Assembly: GCF_003268395.1 (NCBI RefSeq)
Contig: NZ_LQXQ01000041.1
Span: 1 to 36,383, forward strand
Reading direction: 5' to 3'
DNA length: 36,383 nucleotides
Source: Acinetobacter sp. CFCC 10889
GTDB lineage: Bacteria > Pseudomonadota > Gammaproteobacteria > Pseudomonadales > Moraxellaceae
Shown here: piece by piece, positions 25,783 through 35,605 of the stretch
How the letters are laid out: the number at the start of each line of letters is the position of its first letter
How positions within the stretch are numbered: position 1 is the stretch's first letter
Notes under the pieces: model-generated
The model's input: the letters and a program-made list of their open reading frames with translations, nothing else
What the model was told of the DNA's origin: nothing
Databases searched by the model: none
Program-made: the position numbers and the translations under genes

Positions 25783-26038
25783 GTGATTTCTCTCTTTTGA
25801 CAAGATAATTGTTATACATTGAACATAACAGATTGATATGACGGTTTTAATCAGACCAACGGATAGATCAAAGATATACGACAAAGTTATGTTGAGAAAA
25901 TAGCTTATTTTTGTATGAAAAACAGATGACAAATTACTAAAATATAAAAAAACTCAGTAACAGTTATATTTTTATTTAAGCTTTTAAGCTTAGTATGCAT
26001 ACATGAATTTAAAAAATTATTAGGGATATCAAGCTTCA

Positions 26039-27238
26039 ATGTTTAAATCTTTTTTTCCAAACCCAAAGTGGTTTTTTAGCTCTTTGCTGATTTGGTTTGT
26101 GATCAATCTAGTGTTGTGGTACAGCGGTGGTAAATCTTGGGGTGAATTCATTGGCTTTCCTCAAGCTTATGCAACAACAGAATTACCCATTAATGTGACA
26201 CGTTTTTGGTCAGTACAGTTTATTTGGTTTTACCTCTGGTTTTTTGTTTCAACTGCACTATTTGCGGCATTTTGGAAATGGAAATCTGACAATAAATGGC
26301 AAGCGTGGTCAGTATGGGGCTCTGCGTTTATTTTGTTTAATGTTTGGTTTGGGGTACAAGTATCTGTTGCGATTAACGCTTGGTATGGTCCATTTTGGGA
26401 TTTAATTCAAAAAATGCTCAGTAGTGGCGGTGGCAATATCCAAGATTTATATATGGGAACTTTAACGTTCTTAATGATTGCAATGGTTGCGGTGACTGTA
26501 GCTGTGATAAATTCATTTTTTGTGAGTCATTATATATTTCGTTGGCGTACAGCAATGAATGAATATTATACAGCACATTGGGATAAATTACGTCATGTCG
26601 AAGGTGCATCACAACGTGTCCAAGAAGATACCATGCGTTTTGCAACAACACTTGAAGCTTTAGGTGTAAGTTTTATTAAAGCAATTATGATTTTAATAGC
26701 TTTTTTACCTGTCTTAATTCAGCTTTCTGAACGTGTTCCAGTCTTGCCTATTGTGGGGGAAATTAAGTATTCGTTGGTATGGGCTGCAATAGGCTGGGCA
26801 ATTTTTGGTACATTTTTATTGATGGTGGTGGGGATTAAATTACCCGGTTTAGAGTTTAATAACCAAAAAGTTGAAGCAGCCTACCGTAAAGAACTAGTTT
26901 ATGGTGAAGATTATGTAGATCGTGCACAGCCTGCGACTTTAAAAAAATTATACCAAAACGTACGTAAAAACTATTTCCGTTTATATTTTCATTACGCTTA
27001 TTTTAATATGGTGAGCACATGGTATGCGCAGCTCGATATTTTATTTAGTTTGGTTGTGTTATTTCCATCCATTGCAGCGGGCACAATGACTTTAGGTTTA
27101 CTTAACCAAATTGGTAATGTGTTTGATAAAGTCCGTGAGTCTTTTCAATATCTTATTAGTTCATGGAAAACGATTATAGAACTATTATCTATTCACAAAC
27201 GTCTAAAAGCCTTTGAATCTGTATTAGACGAGAAATAA
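26039..27238 (+). CDS. sbmA: Peptide antibiotic transporter SbmA/BacA family
   Basis: Inner-membrane, proton-driven importer of antimicrobial peptides (microcins, bleomycin, proline-rich peptides). The 399-residue protein is close to the usual length of about 406 and lacks an ATPase domain, as is normal. It starts with [20 protein letters not shown] and shows [30 protein letters not shown] in the middle, a hallmark of SbmA/BacA. About seven to eight membrane helices are seen. AGGGATA precedes the ATG. It is a single gene closed by an intrinsic terminator. Confidence 0.95.
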   Translation: MFKSFFPNPKWFFSSLLIWFVINLVLWYSGGKSWGEFIGFPQAYATTELPINVTRFWSVQFIWFYLWFFVSTALFAAFWKWKSDNKWQAWSVWGSAFILFNVWFGVQVSVAINAWYGPFWDLIQKMLSSGGGNIQDLYMGTLTFLMIAMVAVTVAVINSFFVSHYIFRWRTAMNEYYTAHWDKLRHVEGASQRVQEDTMRFATTLEALGVSFIKAIMILIAFLPVLIQLSERVPVLPIVGEIKYSLVWAAIGWAIFGTFLLMVVGIKLPGLEFNNQKVEAAYRKELVYGEDYVDRAQPATLKKLYQNVRKNYFRLYFHYAYFNMVSTWYAQLDILFSLVVLFPSIAAGTMTLGLLNQIGNVFDKVRESFQYLISSWKTIIELLSIHKRLKAFESVLDEK

Positions 27239-27250
27239 TAATTCCATAAC

Positions 27251-27284
27251 AAAAAAAAGAGCATCCCAAAATGCTCTTTTTTTA
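27251..27284. terminator. Bidirectional intrinsic terminator after sbmA
   Basis: AAAGAGCAT and ATGCTCTTT pair around CCCAAA, with eight A on the left and seven T on the right. It serves sbmA and the convergent small membrane protein gene. Confidence 0.9.
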
Positions 27285-27285
27285 T

Positions 27286-27588
27286 CTAAGCATCAAATAA
27301 TCTCAAAATCAGCATAAAGAAGCCTCGAATCAGGAACCAAATAAACTGTAAAATTCCCATAAAAATCATTTCAAAGAGAACTTCGACAATAAATTTTATA
27401 ATTGCTTTGATGATGCGTTTTAATTGTTGAAATGGAAAATAAAAAATGCCCAAACAAAATTGGTTGATTGGTGAGAGAGGTTCGCCAAGAAATGTATTTG
27501 GAAACTTATTTTCATCAGCATAAATCAGAGCAAATAACCACATGATGATCAAATAAGCAAAGATCACCAGAAGCATATAACTGATCAT
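27286..27588 (-). CDS. Small hydrophobic membrane protein, unknown
   Basis: 100 residues. One N-terminal membrane helix (about 4-23) and a long hydrophobic amphipathic C-terminal stretch (about 64-97) separated by a polar loop with PNTFLGEPLSPINQFCLG. No family recognised. AAAGGACA 6 bases before the ATG supports it. It starts 32 bases after the stop of the preceding secreted protein gene and is probably in its operon. Confidence 0.7.
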   Translation of the reverse strand: MISYMLLVIFAYLIIMWLFALIYADENKFPNTFLGEPLSPINQFCLGIFYFPFQQLKRIIKAIIKFIVEVLFEMIFMGILQFIWFLIRGFFMLILRLFDA

Positions 27589-27620
27589 CTTGTGTCCTTT
27601 AAAATAATTCTTTTCAATGT

Positions 27621-28232
27621 TTAAGCATCACAAGTGCCTGCATTATCGAGTGCAGAAAAATACCATTTTCCATCAATTTTACTGAAAAATAAGTGCATAT
27701 CATCCCCGATACTTTTACTCTTACCAACATATTGCAGTTCAACCAATTGCTTTTCAAAAGGTGCAATTTTGTTGAGTTCAGTTTTGAGCTCTTGTTTTGA
27801 ACTTTCATGAATACTTTGATTAAATTTACTTAATTCTGAAAATGGCTTATGGCGATTAGTGGTATAAAATAAACCTGATTTATTCCATGATGTGCAATCC
27901 ATTGTTGGTAGTTGTGTGGTTTGTATGAGTTTTTGATTTGCGTCAGGTGCTTCATAAAACCACATATTTGAGCCATTACCTTCATATTTTGGAAATTCAA
28001 ATTCAGCGCGTGTATAGAAACTTTGATTGGTTGGCACACCGATTTTATTCCAGTAAATAAAGCCATATTTTGGATGGATAAATTGTTTGACGAGCTGCGC
28101 ATTTTGGGTTTTAAAACCATGATTTACGGCTTGAATCGTGTCTTCTAATGAGGTGTCTGCTGCTGCAAAAGCAATTGATATTCCAAACAGATAGGTGAAT
28201 AAGCTATATCTAACAAATTGAATTTTTAGCAT
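27621..28232 (-). CDS. Secreted hypothetical protein
   Basis: 203-residue precursor. The signal peptide MLKIQFVRYSLFTYLFGISI-AFA is cleaved before AADTS. The mature domain contains two cysteines (MDCTSW and GTCDA) that may pair. It includes VKQFIHPKYGFIYWNKIGVP and ends with DDMHLFFSKIDGKWYFSALD, a pattern of NTF2-like or related periplasmic folds, but this is only an impression. AGG lies 9 bases before ATG 28232; the frame continues to 28355 without signal peptide sense. It likely forms an operon with the small membrane protein gene after it. Confidence 0.78.
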   Translation of the reverse strand: MLKIQFVRYSLFTYLFGISIAFAAADTSLEDTIQAVNHGFKTQNAQLVKQFIHPKYGFIYWNKIGVPTNQSFYTRAEFEFPKYEGNGSNMWFYEAPDANQKLIQTTQLPTMDCTSWNKSGLFYTTNRHKPFSELSKFNQSIHESSKQELKTELNKIAPFEKQLVELQYVGKSKSIGDDMHLFFSKIDGKWYFSALDNAGTCDA

Positions 28233-28413
28233 ATTTTTATACCTGAATATTTTTAGCTGTGTTTTATTTATACTAAGAAATGGTAATGAAAAATAGAGTG
28301 CTTGAATGCAGTAGATTTGTAATATGTATCGACTTTTTAAATGATTCAGCATCATGTAGATAAAGTCTTCATCTACATGATTTTGAAATATAAAGATATT
28401 AAATCATTATTGT

Positions 28414-29310
28414 TTATTTATGCGTACTGACCTGTGTCATGCGTGGGATTTTAGGTAAATCCTGTAAGGCTGGATCAAGTTCATCTTCTTGTGCATGGAC
28501 GAGAAAATCAACACGTTCACGTAAACGTTTAAATTCGGGGGAGGTTAATAGCTCAGGACTGCGAGGACGTGGTAAATTCACTTCAATAATTTCTTTGATT
28601 TCCCCAGGATTGGCTTTGAGTGCCACGATTCGGTCTGCCAATAGAATCGCTTCGTCCATATCATGAGTCACAAAAATAATTGTAATATCAATGTTCTGCC
28701 ATAAGTCCATCAAATGCTTTTGCATTTTCTGACGGGTATGTGGATCAAGCGCACCAAAAGGCTCATCCATCAGTAAAATTTTTGGCTCATTGACCAAAGC
28801 TCGTGCAATTGCAACCCGTTGCTTCATCCCGCCAGACAGTTGATGTGGATATTGATTTTCATACTTTTCTAAACCGATGATATTGATCCATTCTCGTGCA
28901 GCAGCTTCAGCGGAAGGGTTACTTGCACCTTTCATCAGTGGTCCAAACATGACATTTTCTTTTACGGTTTTCCATGGAAATAGGGTATAGCCTTGGAATA
29001 CCATGCCACGTTCGGGGCTAGGACCATGAATAGGTGCTCCATCGACCAAGAGTTCACCACTGCTATAGGGGTCTAATCCTGCAACAACACGGCTGAATGT
29101 TGACTTACCACAACCCGATGGACCAATGACACAGATAAATTCTCGTTTGTGAATTTTTAAATCTAATTGATTTAAAATGGTGCGTTCAACTTGATCGTGT
29201 TTAAAGATTTGGCTAAGTTTTTTCGCTTCTAAAATCACAGGGCGCTGATAAATCGCATCAAAATATTCTTTGGGACTGAAGTCAGTAGATTGTTCTGGAG
29301 AATGATTCAT
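28414..29310 (-). CDS. ABC importer ATP-binding protein (nitrate/sulfonate/taurine type)
   Basis: ATPase subunit, 298 residues. Seen: Walker [10 protein letters not shown] at 63-71, Q-loop Gln106, signature LSGGMKQR at 158-165, Walker B ILLMDEP at 178-184 and switch His in FVTHDMDEA. The sequence follows SsuB/TauB/NrtD-like proteins, so the substrate could be sulfonate, taurine, nitrate or another small anion. ATG 29310 is chosen: AGGAG lies 7 bases upstream and the start overlaps the permease stop by one base (TAATG), which indicates translational coupling. An upstream TTG or ATG reading to 29331 is less likely. Confidence 0.93.
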   Translation of the reverse strand: MNHSPEQSTDFSPKEYFDAIYQRPVILEAKKLSQIFKHDQVERTILNQLDLKIHKREFICVIGPSGCGKSTFSRVVAGLDPYSSGELLVDGAPIHGPSPERGMVFQGYTLFPWKTVKENVMFGPLMKGASNPSAEAAAREWINIIGLEKYENQYPHQLSGGMKQRVAIARALVNEPKILLMDEPFGALDPHTRQKMQKHLMDLWQNIDITIIFVTHDMDEAILLADRIVALKANPGEIKEIIEVNLPRPRSPELLTSPEFKRLRERVDFLVHAQEDELDPALQDLPKIPRMTQVSTHK

Positions 29311-30254
29311 TATTTTACTCCTACTTTCCATTTAAACATGCGTTGACCGAGTTTCATAAGGATGACATCACACAGTAAGCCGATGATTCCAATAATTAAA
29401 ATTGCAGCATAGACATTGTCAAAGTTTTGATAACGGGCTTGTTGGGTAATAAACCATGTGATGCCAGAGGTTGTTCCAATCAGTTCTGATACAATTAAAT
29501 AAGTCCATGCCCAACCCAGCAAAACCCGTAAATCTCGGTAAATATCGGGCAAGGCAGCAGGAATCACCACATAAAATAAGCTCTTAAATTTGTTTGTACC
29601 CAGTGTAAAACCTGCTTCAATCAAACCACGATCTACCATACGTGTAGTATTGGCAATGATTAAAATCTGTTGAAATAATGTCCCAATCACAATGATGGCA
29701 ATTTTGGGTGCATCATTGATGCCTAAGATGGCTACGGCTAAAGCACCAAATGCTGGGGCAGGCAAGTAGCGAAAAAACTCCACAAAAGGTTCGGTCAGTT
29801 GTGAAATAGTTTTCGAAAAACCACATAAAATTCCCAATGGAATCCCGATCAAGGATGAAATAAAAAATGCAGTAAAGACGATTTTGATACTGTGCCATAA
29901 ACTTTGATGAAACCAAGGAGCATCAGCTTGTGTTGGTGCTGTGGTAAATGCTGTGACTAAAGCAATGGCAACCTCATGTGGTGCAGGTAAATAAATTGGA
30001 TTAACCAGTTTTCCTTGAGGTGGTGCAGCATCATGATTCACGGCATTTTGCGCTTCAGCATAAAAAACAGCTTTATCGACCCGACTATCCACTTGAAAAA
30101 AAGCAACACTGCCTGATTGGGTGATTTGCACTTGAGGATGCCAAATAAAGGGTAAATAACTGACAGCGCACCAGATTAAAATCGGAATTAGAAAAGAACC
30201 AAAACCCAGAAACAGCTTTTGTCTAGCACTGAGTTCACTTGCAACATAAGCCAT
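29310..30254 (-). CDS. ABC importer permease (SsuC/TauC type)
   Basis: Inner-membrane permease, 314 residues. A first helix (about 13-35) is followed by an unusually long periplasmic segment (about 36-105) and then the usual six-helix BPD_transp_1 domain. The ATPase-contact EAA loop is EAGFTLGTNKFKSLFYVVIPAALPDI. ATG 30254 has GGGGCG upstream. No substrate-binding protein gene is next to this pair, which is atypical. The spacing suggests that its promoter lies in the 100 bases between it and the terminator at 30352. Confidence 0.92.
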   Translation of the reverse strand: MAYVASELSARQKLFLGFGSFLIPILIWCAVSYLPFIWHPQVQITQSGSVAFFQVDSRVDKAVFYAEAQNAVNHDAAPPQGKLVNPIYLPAPHEVAIALVTAFTTAPTQADAPWFHQSLWHSIKIVFTAFFISSLIGIPLGILCGFSKTISQLTEPFVEFFRYLPAPAFGALAVAILGINDAPKIAIIVIGTLFQQILIIANTTRMVDRGLIEAGFTLGTNKFKSLFYVVIPAALPDIYRDLRVLLGWAWTYLIVSELIGTTSGITWFITQQARYQNFDNVYAAILIIGIIGLLCDVILMKLGQRMFKWKVGVK

Positions 30255-30351
30255 AATGTGTCGCCCCAATATTACAATTTTTATTAAACGTAATACTAAT
30301 AAGCAAAATAGATGCCATTTCTGTGTTTGATATTGAGAATGGTATGGCATA

Positions 30352-30389
30352 AAAAAGCCAATGATGCATGACTGAATCATTGGCTTTTA
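30352..30389 (-). terminator. Intrinsic terminator of the PepSY operon
   Basis: AAAAGCCAATGAT and ATCATTGGCTTTT form a 13-bp stem. On the minus strand it ends in TTTTTT, so it closes the PepSY iron operon before the ABC genes. Confidence 0.88.
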
Positions 30390-30424
30390 TGTTGAATAGA
30401 TAATTTTAAAATCAACAAATAAAT

Positions 30425-32041
30425 TTACAATTTAGTCGTTATTGCCCATAAAGAACCTTGCTCAGCATTTTTTTGACGATCTTTGGCTTGTTGATAAAAT
30501 CTTAAAAATGCTAATGCTGAAACAAAGGCAATGACATCGACCCAAACTGTTGCACCGCCATAGACTGAGATGCCACTATTTGGCATAAATGTACCGATTA
30601 AACTGGTTAATGGCATTAGTATCAAGCAAATGGCAATGCTCATTAACAATATAGGCAAGGCTTTGGCATAACCTTTGATAAATGTAAAAGCAATACAGCC
30701 TAAAAAGATCGCATAATAGCCATACATAAAGAAATGATTGATGCTTTGCAAAGAACTATATGGGAAAATAATTCGACTCAGCATCAATGTTGCCACAATA
30801 GCGAAGATACAGCCTAAACACGTTCCAATGGTTAAATTTGCCAAAAACACCACATCTTTACGCTGCGTTGGAATTGGGTCTTGTGCTCGTTTTTGTTTAC
30901 GTGCACGAGTTTCTACCCATAAAATATTGCCAGAATAAAACAAAAATGCACCGCCAATTCCTAATATTAGGTATAGCCAACGTACAGTAAAGCCACCAAA
31001 ATTCCCAAAATGCAAGCTAAACATGGCAGTGATGAATTTGTCACTTGCACCGTTTTGGGTATAGAGCCCGCTGCTATCAGATTTTTCGATTACATAAGGA
31101 TTCATACGCATAAAGTCTTGTGAAGCACCACGTAACATGAGGTCTCCACTATAAAGTGCAATTCGTGCTGCGGCTTTTTGTGGGTCATCCAAGTTACTCA
31201 ATTGAATATAATCGATACGATACTCAGGTGCGACTTGATGGATTTTGTTTAAAACTTGTTGAATATCAAGTTTATTTTGACTGATATGAATCACTTCTTT
31301 GGCAGGTGGTGCAAAAACGGGTTTACCTTTGAGAGCTAATTCTCCCAAAGCATCATAAAAAAAATCATGGAATGCAAAAACAATCACAGATGCACTGATC
31401 AGAATATGAAAAGGTAAGCTCGTAATACCGACAACATTATGCGTATCTAACCAAAAGCGCTTTTTATTTTTTCCAGAACGAATCACAAAATAATCTTTGA
31501 TCAATGTCGGTAATAAAATAATTAACCCAGACATCAGTGCTAAAAAGTATAAAACCGCCACAATACCCATGACATAAACACCTAAGCCATGATGTCCAAG
31601 CATGCCGGGAATACCAGCTGTTTCATGTAACTGTTCAATCAACCAACCTGCTTTGGCAAGATTCTCTTGTTGTACGATCAATTCACCATGCTGATCTAAA
31701 CTTGCAAGCCATGTATTTTGAGCCGTATTAAATCCCTCAGTACGACCCTTTTCAGTCCATGATAAAGGTGCAAAATGAAACTCATTAGAATTAAAGTTGA
31801 GGGTAAATGCTTTCTCTGTTGCTGGGTATTTTTCTTGAACCTGTTGAATCAAATGTGCATATTGATCCACTTGAATTTGTGGCAATTGTTGTTTTTCAGG
31901 TGTTGCCCATTGACTAATTTGGTGTTGGAAAATACTTAAGCCACCTGCAAAAAAGCAAATGAACAATAAAATTCCAGCACTAACTCCTACCCAAGTATGC
32001 AAGTTTTTGGCGATTTTCATGAGATCAGAACGAATTTTCAT
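30425..32041 (-). CDS. PepSY-associated transmembrane protein (iron-uptake linked, PiuB-like)
   Basis: 538-residue inner-membrane protein. The N-terminal KNLHTWVGVSAGILLFICFFAGGLSIF and the later GKNKKRFWLDTHNVVGITSLPFHILISASV are PepSY-TM hallmarks, with conserved His residues that may bind haem; members help reduce ferric siderophores in the periplasm. About seven to eight membrane helices and a periplasmic PepSY region. It starts one base after the upstream small gene ends. It is the last gene of a three-gene operon behind a Fur box. Confidence 0.9.
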   Translation of the reverse strand: MKIRSDLMKIAKNLHTWVGVSAGILLFICFFAGGLSIFQHQISQWATPEKQQLPQIQVDQYAHLIQQVQEKYPATEKAFTLNFNSNEFHFAPLSWTEKGRTEGFNTAQNTWLASLDQHGELIVQQENLAKAGWLIEQLHETAGIPGMLGHHGLGVYVMGIVAVLYFLALMSGLIILLPTLIKDYFVIRSGKNKKRFWLDTHNVVGITSLPFHILISASVIVFAFHDFFYDALGELALKGKPVFAPPAKEVIHISQNKLDIQQVLNKIHQVAPEYRIDYIQLSNLDDPQKAAARIALYSGDLMLRGASQDFMRMNPYVIEKSDSSGLYTQNGASDKFITAMFSLHFGNFGGFTVRWLYLILGIGGAFLFYSGNILWVETRARKQKRAQDPIPTQRKDVVFLANLTIGTCLGCIFAIVATLMLSRIIFPYSSLQSINHFFMYGYYAIFLGCIAFTFIKGYAKALPILLMSIAICLILMPLTSLIGTFMPNSGISVYGGATVWVDVIAFVSALAFLRFYQQAKDRQKNAEQGSLWAITTKL

Positions 32042-32042
32042 A

Positions 32043-32339
32043 TTAAGCTCTTAGTCCAAAAAGCAAAGCAAAAGCGATGACATTAGCAATGCTAAAAAAT
32101 AGCAATGCGTGCTTACCTGTACGACATAAATAACTTAGAAAAAATAAAGGCAACCAAAACCATGCGATGCACCACATTGCAATTTGTGCAATCGTACTTT
32201 GTGCCAAAAAATTCAGCCCAATCACGAATACTAGACTGGATAATACAGTGGATAAACTGAGTCCTAAAATTGCGCCTACAAGGGTTTTTGTCCACCAATC
32301 AGGCTGCATGGGACGTTCTATTTTTGTTTTCATGGTCAT
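32043..32339 (-). CDS. Small iron-operon membrane protein (DUF3649-like)
   Basis: 98 residues with three membrane helices (about 17-40, 48-68, 76-95). The pattern IAQIAMWCIAWFWLPLFFLSYLCRTGKHALL resembles the DUF3649 proteins that accompany PepSY-TM genes. The start ATG overlaps the TGA of the upstream gene (ATGA), showing translational coupling; a second ATG six bases later is possible. It probably supports iron acquisition, with no defined activity. Confidence 0.8.
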   Translation of the reverse strand: MTMKTKIERPMQPDWWTKTLVGAILGLSLSTVLSSLVFVIGLNFLAQSTIAQIAMWCIAWFWLPLFFLSYLCRTGKHALLFFSIANVIAFALLFGLRA

Positions 32340-32587
32340 AATTTCCGTTTAAATAAGTTTAAAAATGGAACGAAAGACCAAATGGCAATTAAGAACATTA
32401 GCCAAATTAAACATGCGACAAGCTTAGGTAAGCTTATGAATAGTAAGGCTAAACTGCTTATTAATGCACTGAGACCTAACCATTTAAAAAATATAGGCAG
32501 CGGTTTTTTAAATAAATTTTGATTTTGATGACTGCTATAGATGCTAAAAGCACCTAAAAATAAAAGGCAAATTCCTAAAATTTTCAT
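32336..32587 (-). CDS. Small iron-operon membrane protein (DUF3325-like)
   Basis: 83-residue protein, first gene of the Fur-controlled operon. Three hydrophobic segments; the start MKILGICLLFLGAFSIYSSH and the central GLSALISSLALLF resemble DUF3325 proteins found beside PepSY-TM genes. ATG 32587 is preferred to an in-frame TTG at 32593; neither has a clear ribosome binding site. It overlaps the next gene by four bases. Confidence 0.75.
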   Translation of the reverse strand: MKILGICLLFLGAFSIYSSHQNQNLFKKPLPIFFKWLGLSALISSLALLFISLPKLVACLIWLMFLIAIWSFVPFLNLFKRKL

Positions 32588-32621
32588 GTTCAATAAACAC
32601 GGTTGAGCAAATTTGTAGCAC

Positions 32622-32627
32622 AGTATA
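32622..32627 (-). promoter_or_regulatory. -10 box of the iron operon promoter
   Basis: TATACT on the minus strand, immediately downstream of the Fur box. The -35 is poor (TTTAAT at 17-bp spacing). Confidence 0.45.
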
Positions 32628-32628
32628 T

Positions 32629-32647
32629 ATAAATGATAATCATTATT
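32629..32647 (-). promoter_or_regulatory. Fur box
   Basis: The central 15 bases AATGATAATCATTAT (32632-32646) match the Fur consensus GATAATGATAATCATTATC exactly. It sits between the -10 box and the -35 region of the operon, where Fur with iron would block RNA polymerase. This predicts induction under iron starvation. Confidence 0.9.
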
Positions 32648-32796
32648 AAATAATAAATAGAATTATTTATTAATTATTGTGAATATTGTCTATTAAATGG
32701 TTGAAAGGGAAAATATTTAACATCCAATCGAAAAGTATTTTTTGTTATAGTGCAAAGCCAAAATGATGCTTATTTTTGATTGAGGAATGAGAACAC

Positions 32797-33039
32797 ATGA
32801 ATTCAACTGTGCCCACAGCGAAAAAAAGTAAGAAAAAACTTTTTCTTTTGCTCAGCTTAGGTCTTTTAATTCCTGTTTTGTTGATTGCAATTGCATTTTT
32901 CGCAATCAAAAATGATGCTGAAAATCAAAAAGAATATGATCGTATTCGTCAACAACAAGCTGAAAGAATTGAACTACAGAAACAGCAACAAAAAATTCAG
33001 CAAGCTATAGATCAGCAACAGAAACACAGTGAATCCTAA
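32797..33039 (+). CDS. Small membrane protein with C-terminal coiled coil
   Basis: 80 residues. A lysine-rich cytoplasmic start (TAKKSKKKL) precedes one membrane helix (about 14-38). The rest is highly charged and Gln-rich (ERIELQKQQQKIQQAIDQQQ) and predicts a coiled coil. No family is recognised. TGAGGAATGAG just before the ATG is a good ribosome binding region. It is divergent from the iron operon and closed by a strong terminator. Confidence 0.7.
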   Translation: MNSTVPTAKKSKKKLFLLLSLGLLIPVLLIAIAFFAIKNDAENQKEYDRIRQQQAERIELQKQQQKIQQAIDQQQKHSES

Positions 33040-33050
33040 ATTATAAAGCA

Positions 33051-33082
33051 TAAAAAACCGCTCAAATTTGAGCGGTTTTTTG
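33051..33082. terminator. Bidirectional intrinsic terminator
   Basis: AAAAAACCGCTCAAA is followed by its exact inverted copy TTTGAGCGGTTTTTT. It serves the small coiled-coil gene and the convergent argG. Confidence 0.92.
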
Positions 33083-33102
33083 ACATCGAACAAATCAAAT
33101 AA

Positions 33103-34461
<1,359 letters not shown>

Positions 34462-34642
34462 TTACGAATATTGGCACACGCATGGGTGTGCCGAAAAAAA
34501 TTATATGGGCGATATGATAGCACTTTTTAATGCAGTTGTTTTCCTTATCAAAATGGCAATTTAAAAAAATCTTAAATTTTTAAATGGAAAATTTATTTTG
34601 TATGAGCAGGCTTGATTTAGCTTTACGATCATATGAATTCAA

Positions 34643-35098
34643 TCAAGACTTAGTTAAACTTTTAAAGGCACATTGGTGAATGAGTTTTGAAAATGAATCA
34701 GTATTAATATCAGCAGGTAAAACTAAGGTATAACGATAAATTTTGTGACAAATATAGACAGTTTGGCAAAGTGCTTCATCGTCAAATTCAATGCCATCCA
34801 CAGTTGTTTTTAAATCGTGAGCAATACTCTGAACCTCATGTGTTCGATGTTTGGATGTGAAAATGGCAAACGGACCTTCACCTTCAGTATTTAAGGCATA
34901 GCCATGATGATCACTAAATAAATCCATTGCTTGATCTTTTTGAAAATAGGTGATGATCTGATCCTCTTGTTTATCGTAATGATATTGTTCTAAATAGTCA
35001 TACCAAATATTTTTTCTAATTTGTTTACGAAAGCGTTTTAAAAACTTTTTGTGGCAAATCGGAGAATAGAAAATATAGTCGTAACCTGTGATGTGCAT
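34643..35098 (-). CDS. Hypothetical protein, no family recognised
   Basis: 151-residue soluble protein. It has a basic N-terminal half (KKFLKRFRKQIRKNIW at about 17-32), then YALNTEGEGPFAIFTSK and a His-rich middle. No signal peptide and no membrane helix. AAGGAAA 6 bases before the ATG supports it. It lies between argG and the Bap-type adhesin with no clear link to either. Confidence 0.7.
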   Translation of the reverse strand: MHITGYDYIFYSPICHKKFLKRFRKQIRKNIWYDYLEQYHYDKQEDQIITYFQKDQAMDLFSDHHGYALNTEGEGPFAIFTSKHRTHEVQSIAHDLKTTVDGIEFDDEALCQTVYICHKIYRYTLVLPADINTDSFSKLIHQCAFKSLTKS

Positions 35099-35605
35099 AT
35101 AGTTTCCTTATTTTTCTCTCTAAAAATCAATTTTACATAAAGTTTAATGCTAATTTTGGGGAGGCGAGTTTGATTTAATTTTAAATTGAAAACTAGAAAA
35201 ATACAGGAAGCCTTTCTATGGAAAAGTCCATTATTTTTTATTCATTATTTTATTTTTAATGTTCTTTATTAATAGACTATTTCATCAATAAATCGATAAT
35301 AAAATGTATATTAATTCACGATTAACAAGTAATATTCAACTAAAATTAAGTACGTATATTCCTCAAATAGGGAATAGAAATTTTTAACTCGCTTCATACA
35401 ATAATTTACTTATATAGCGTGAAATACCTTTGATTTAACTTTTAGTTTTCAATGTGTTTTCATATCAAAAGTAGAAGAGACTTTGTTGGGGAAGTCATAA
35501 AAAAAGCTCAATTAGCCTTTTAAAATCACAAGCCTAAGGTGTTTTCTTCTGGTTGATTTTATGAGTGTTATCAAATATTTAAAATTGAATTGTTAAGGAT
35601 AAAAA
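35099..35605. other. Long AT-rich leader region before the Bap-type gene
   Basis: About 500 bases, strongly AT-rich, with no convincing coding sequence. A small hairpin TATTCC-TCAAATAG-GGAATA lies around 35358-35377, and a weak one (AAAGCT/AGCCTTT) near 35514. Such AT-rich promoter regions are usual targets for H-NS-like silencers; that is an inference. Confidence 0.4.

Noticed and set aside
25783..25932. 50-residue N-terminal extension of the PfpI protein
   Set aside because: Hydrophobic leader unlike the family; ribosome binding site and family start fit 25782.
27614..27808. Minus-strand 64-codon frame overlapping the secreted protein gene
   Set aside because: It is an alternative frame inside a gene with a convincing signal peptide and ribosome binding site.
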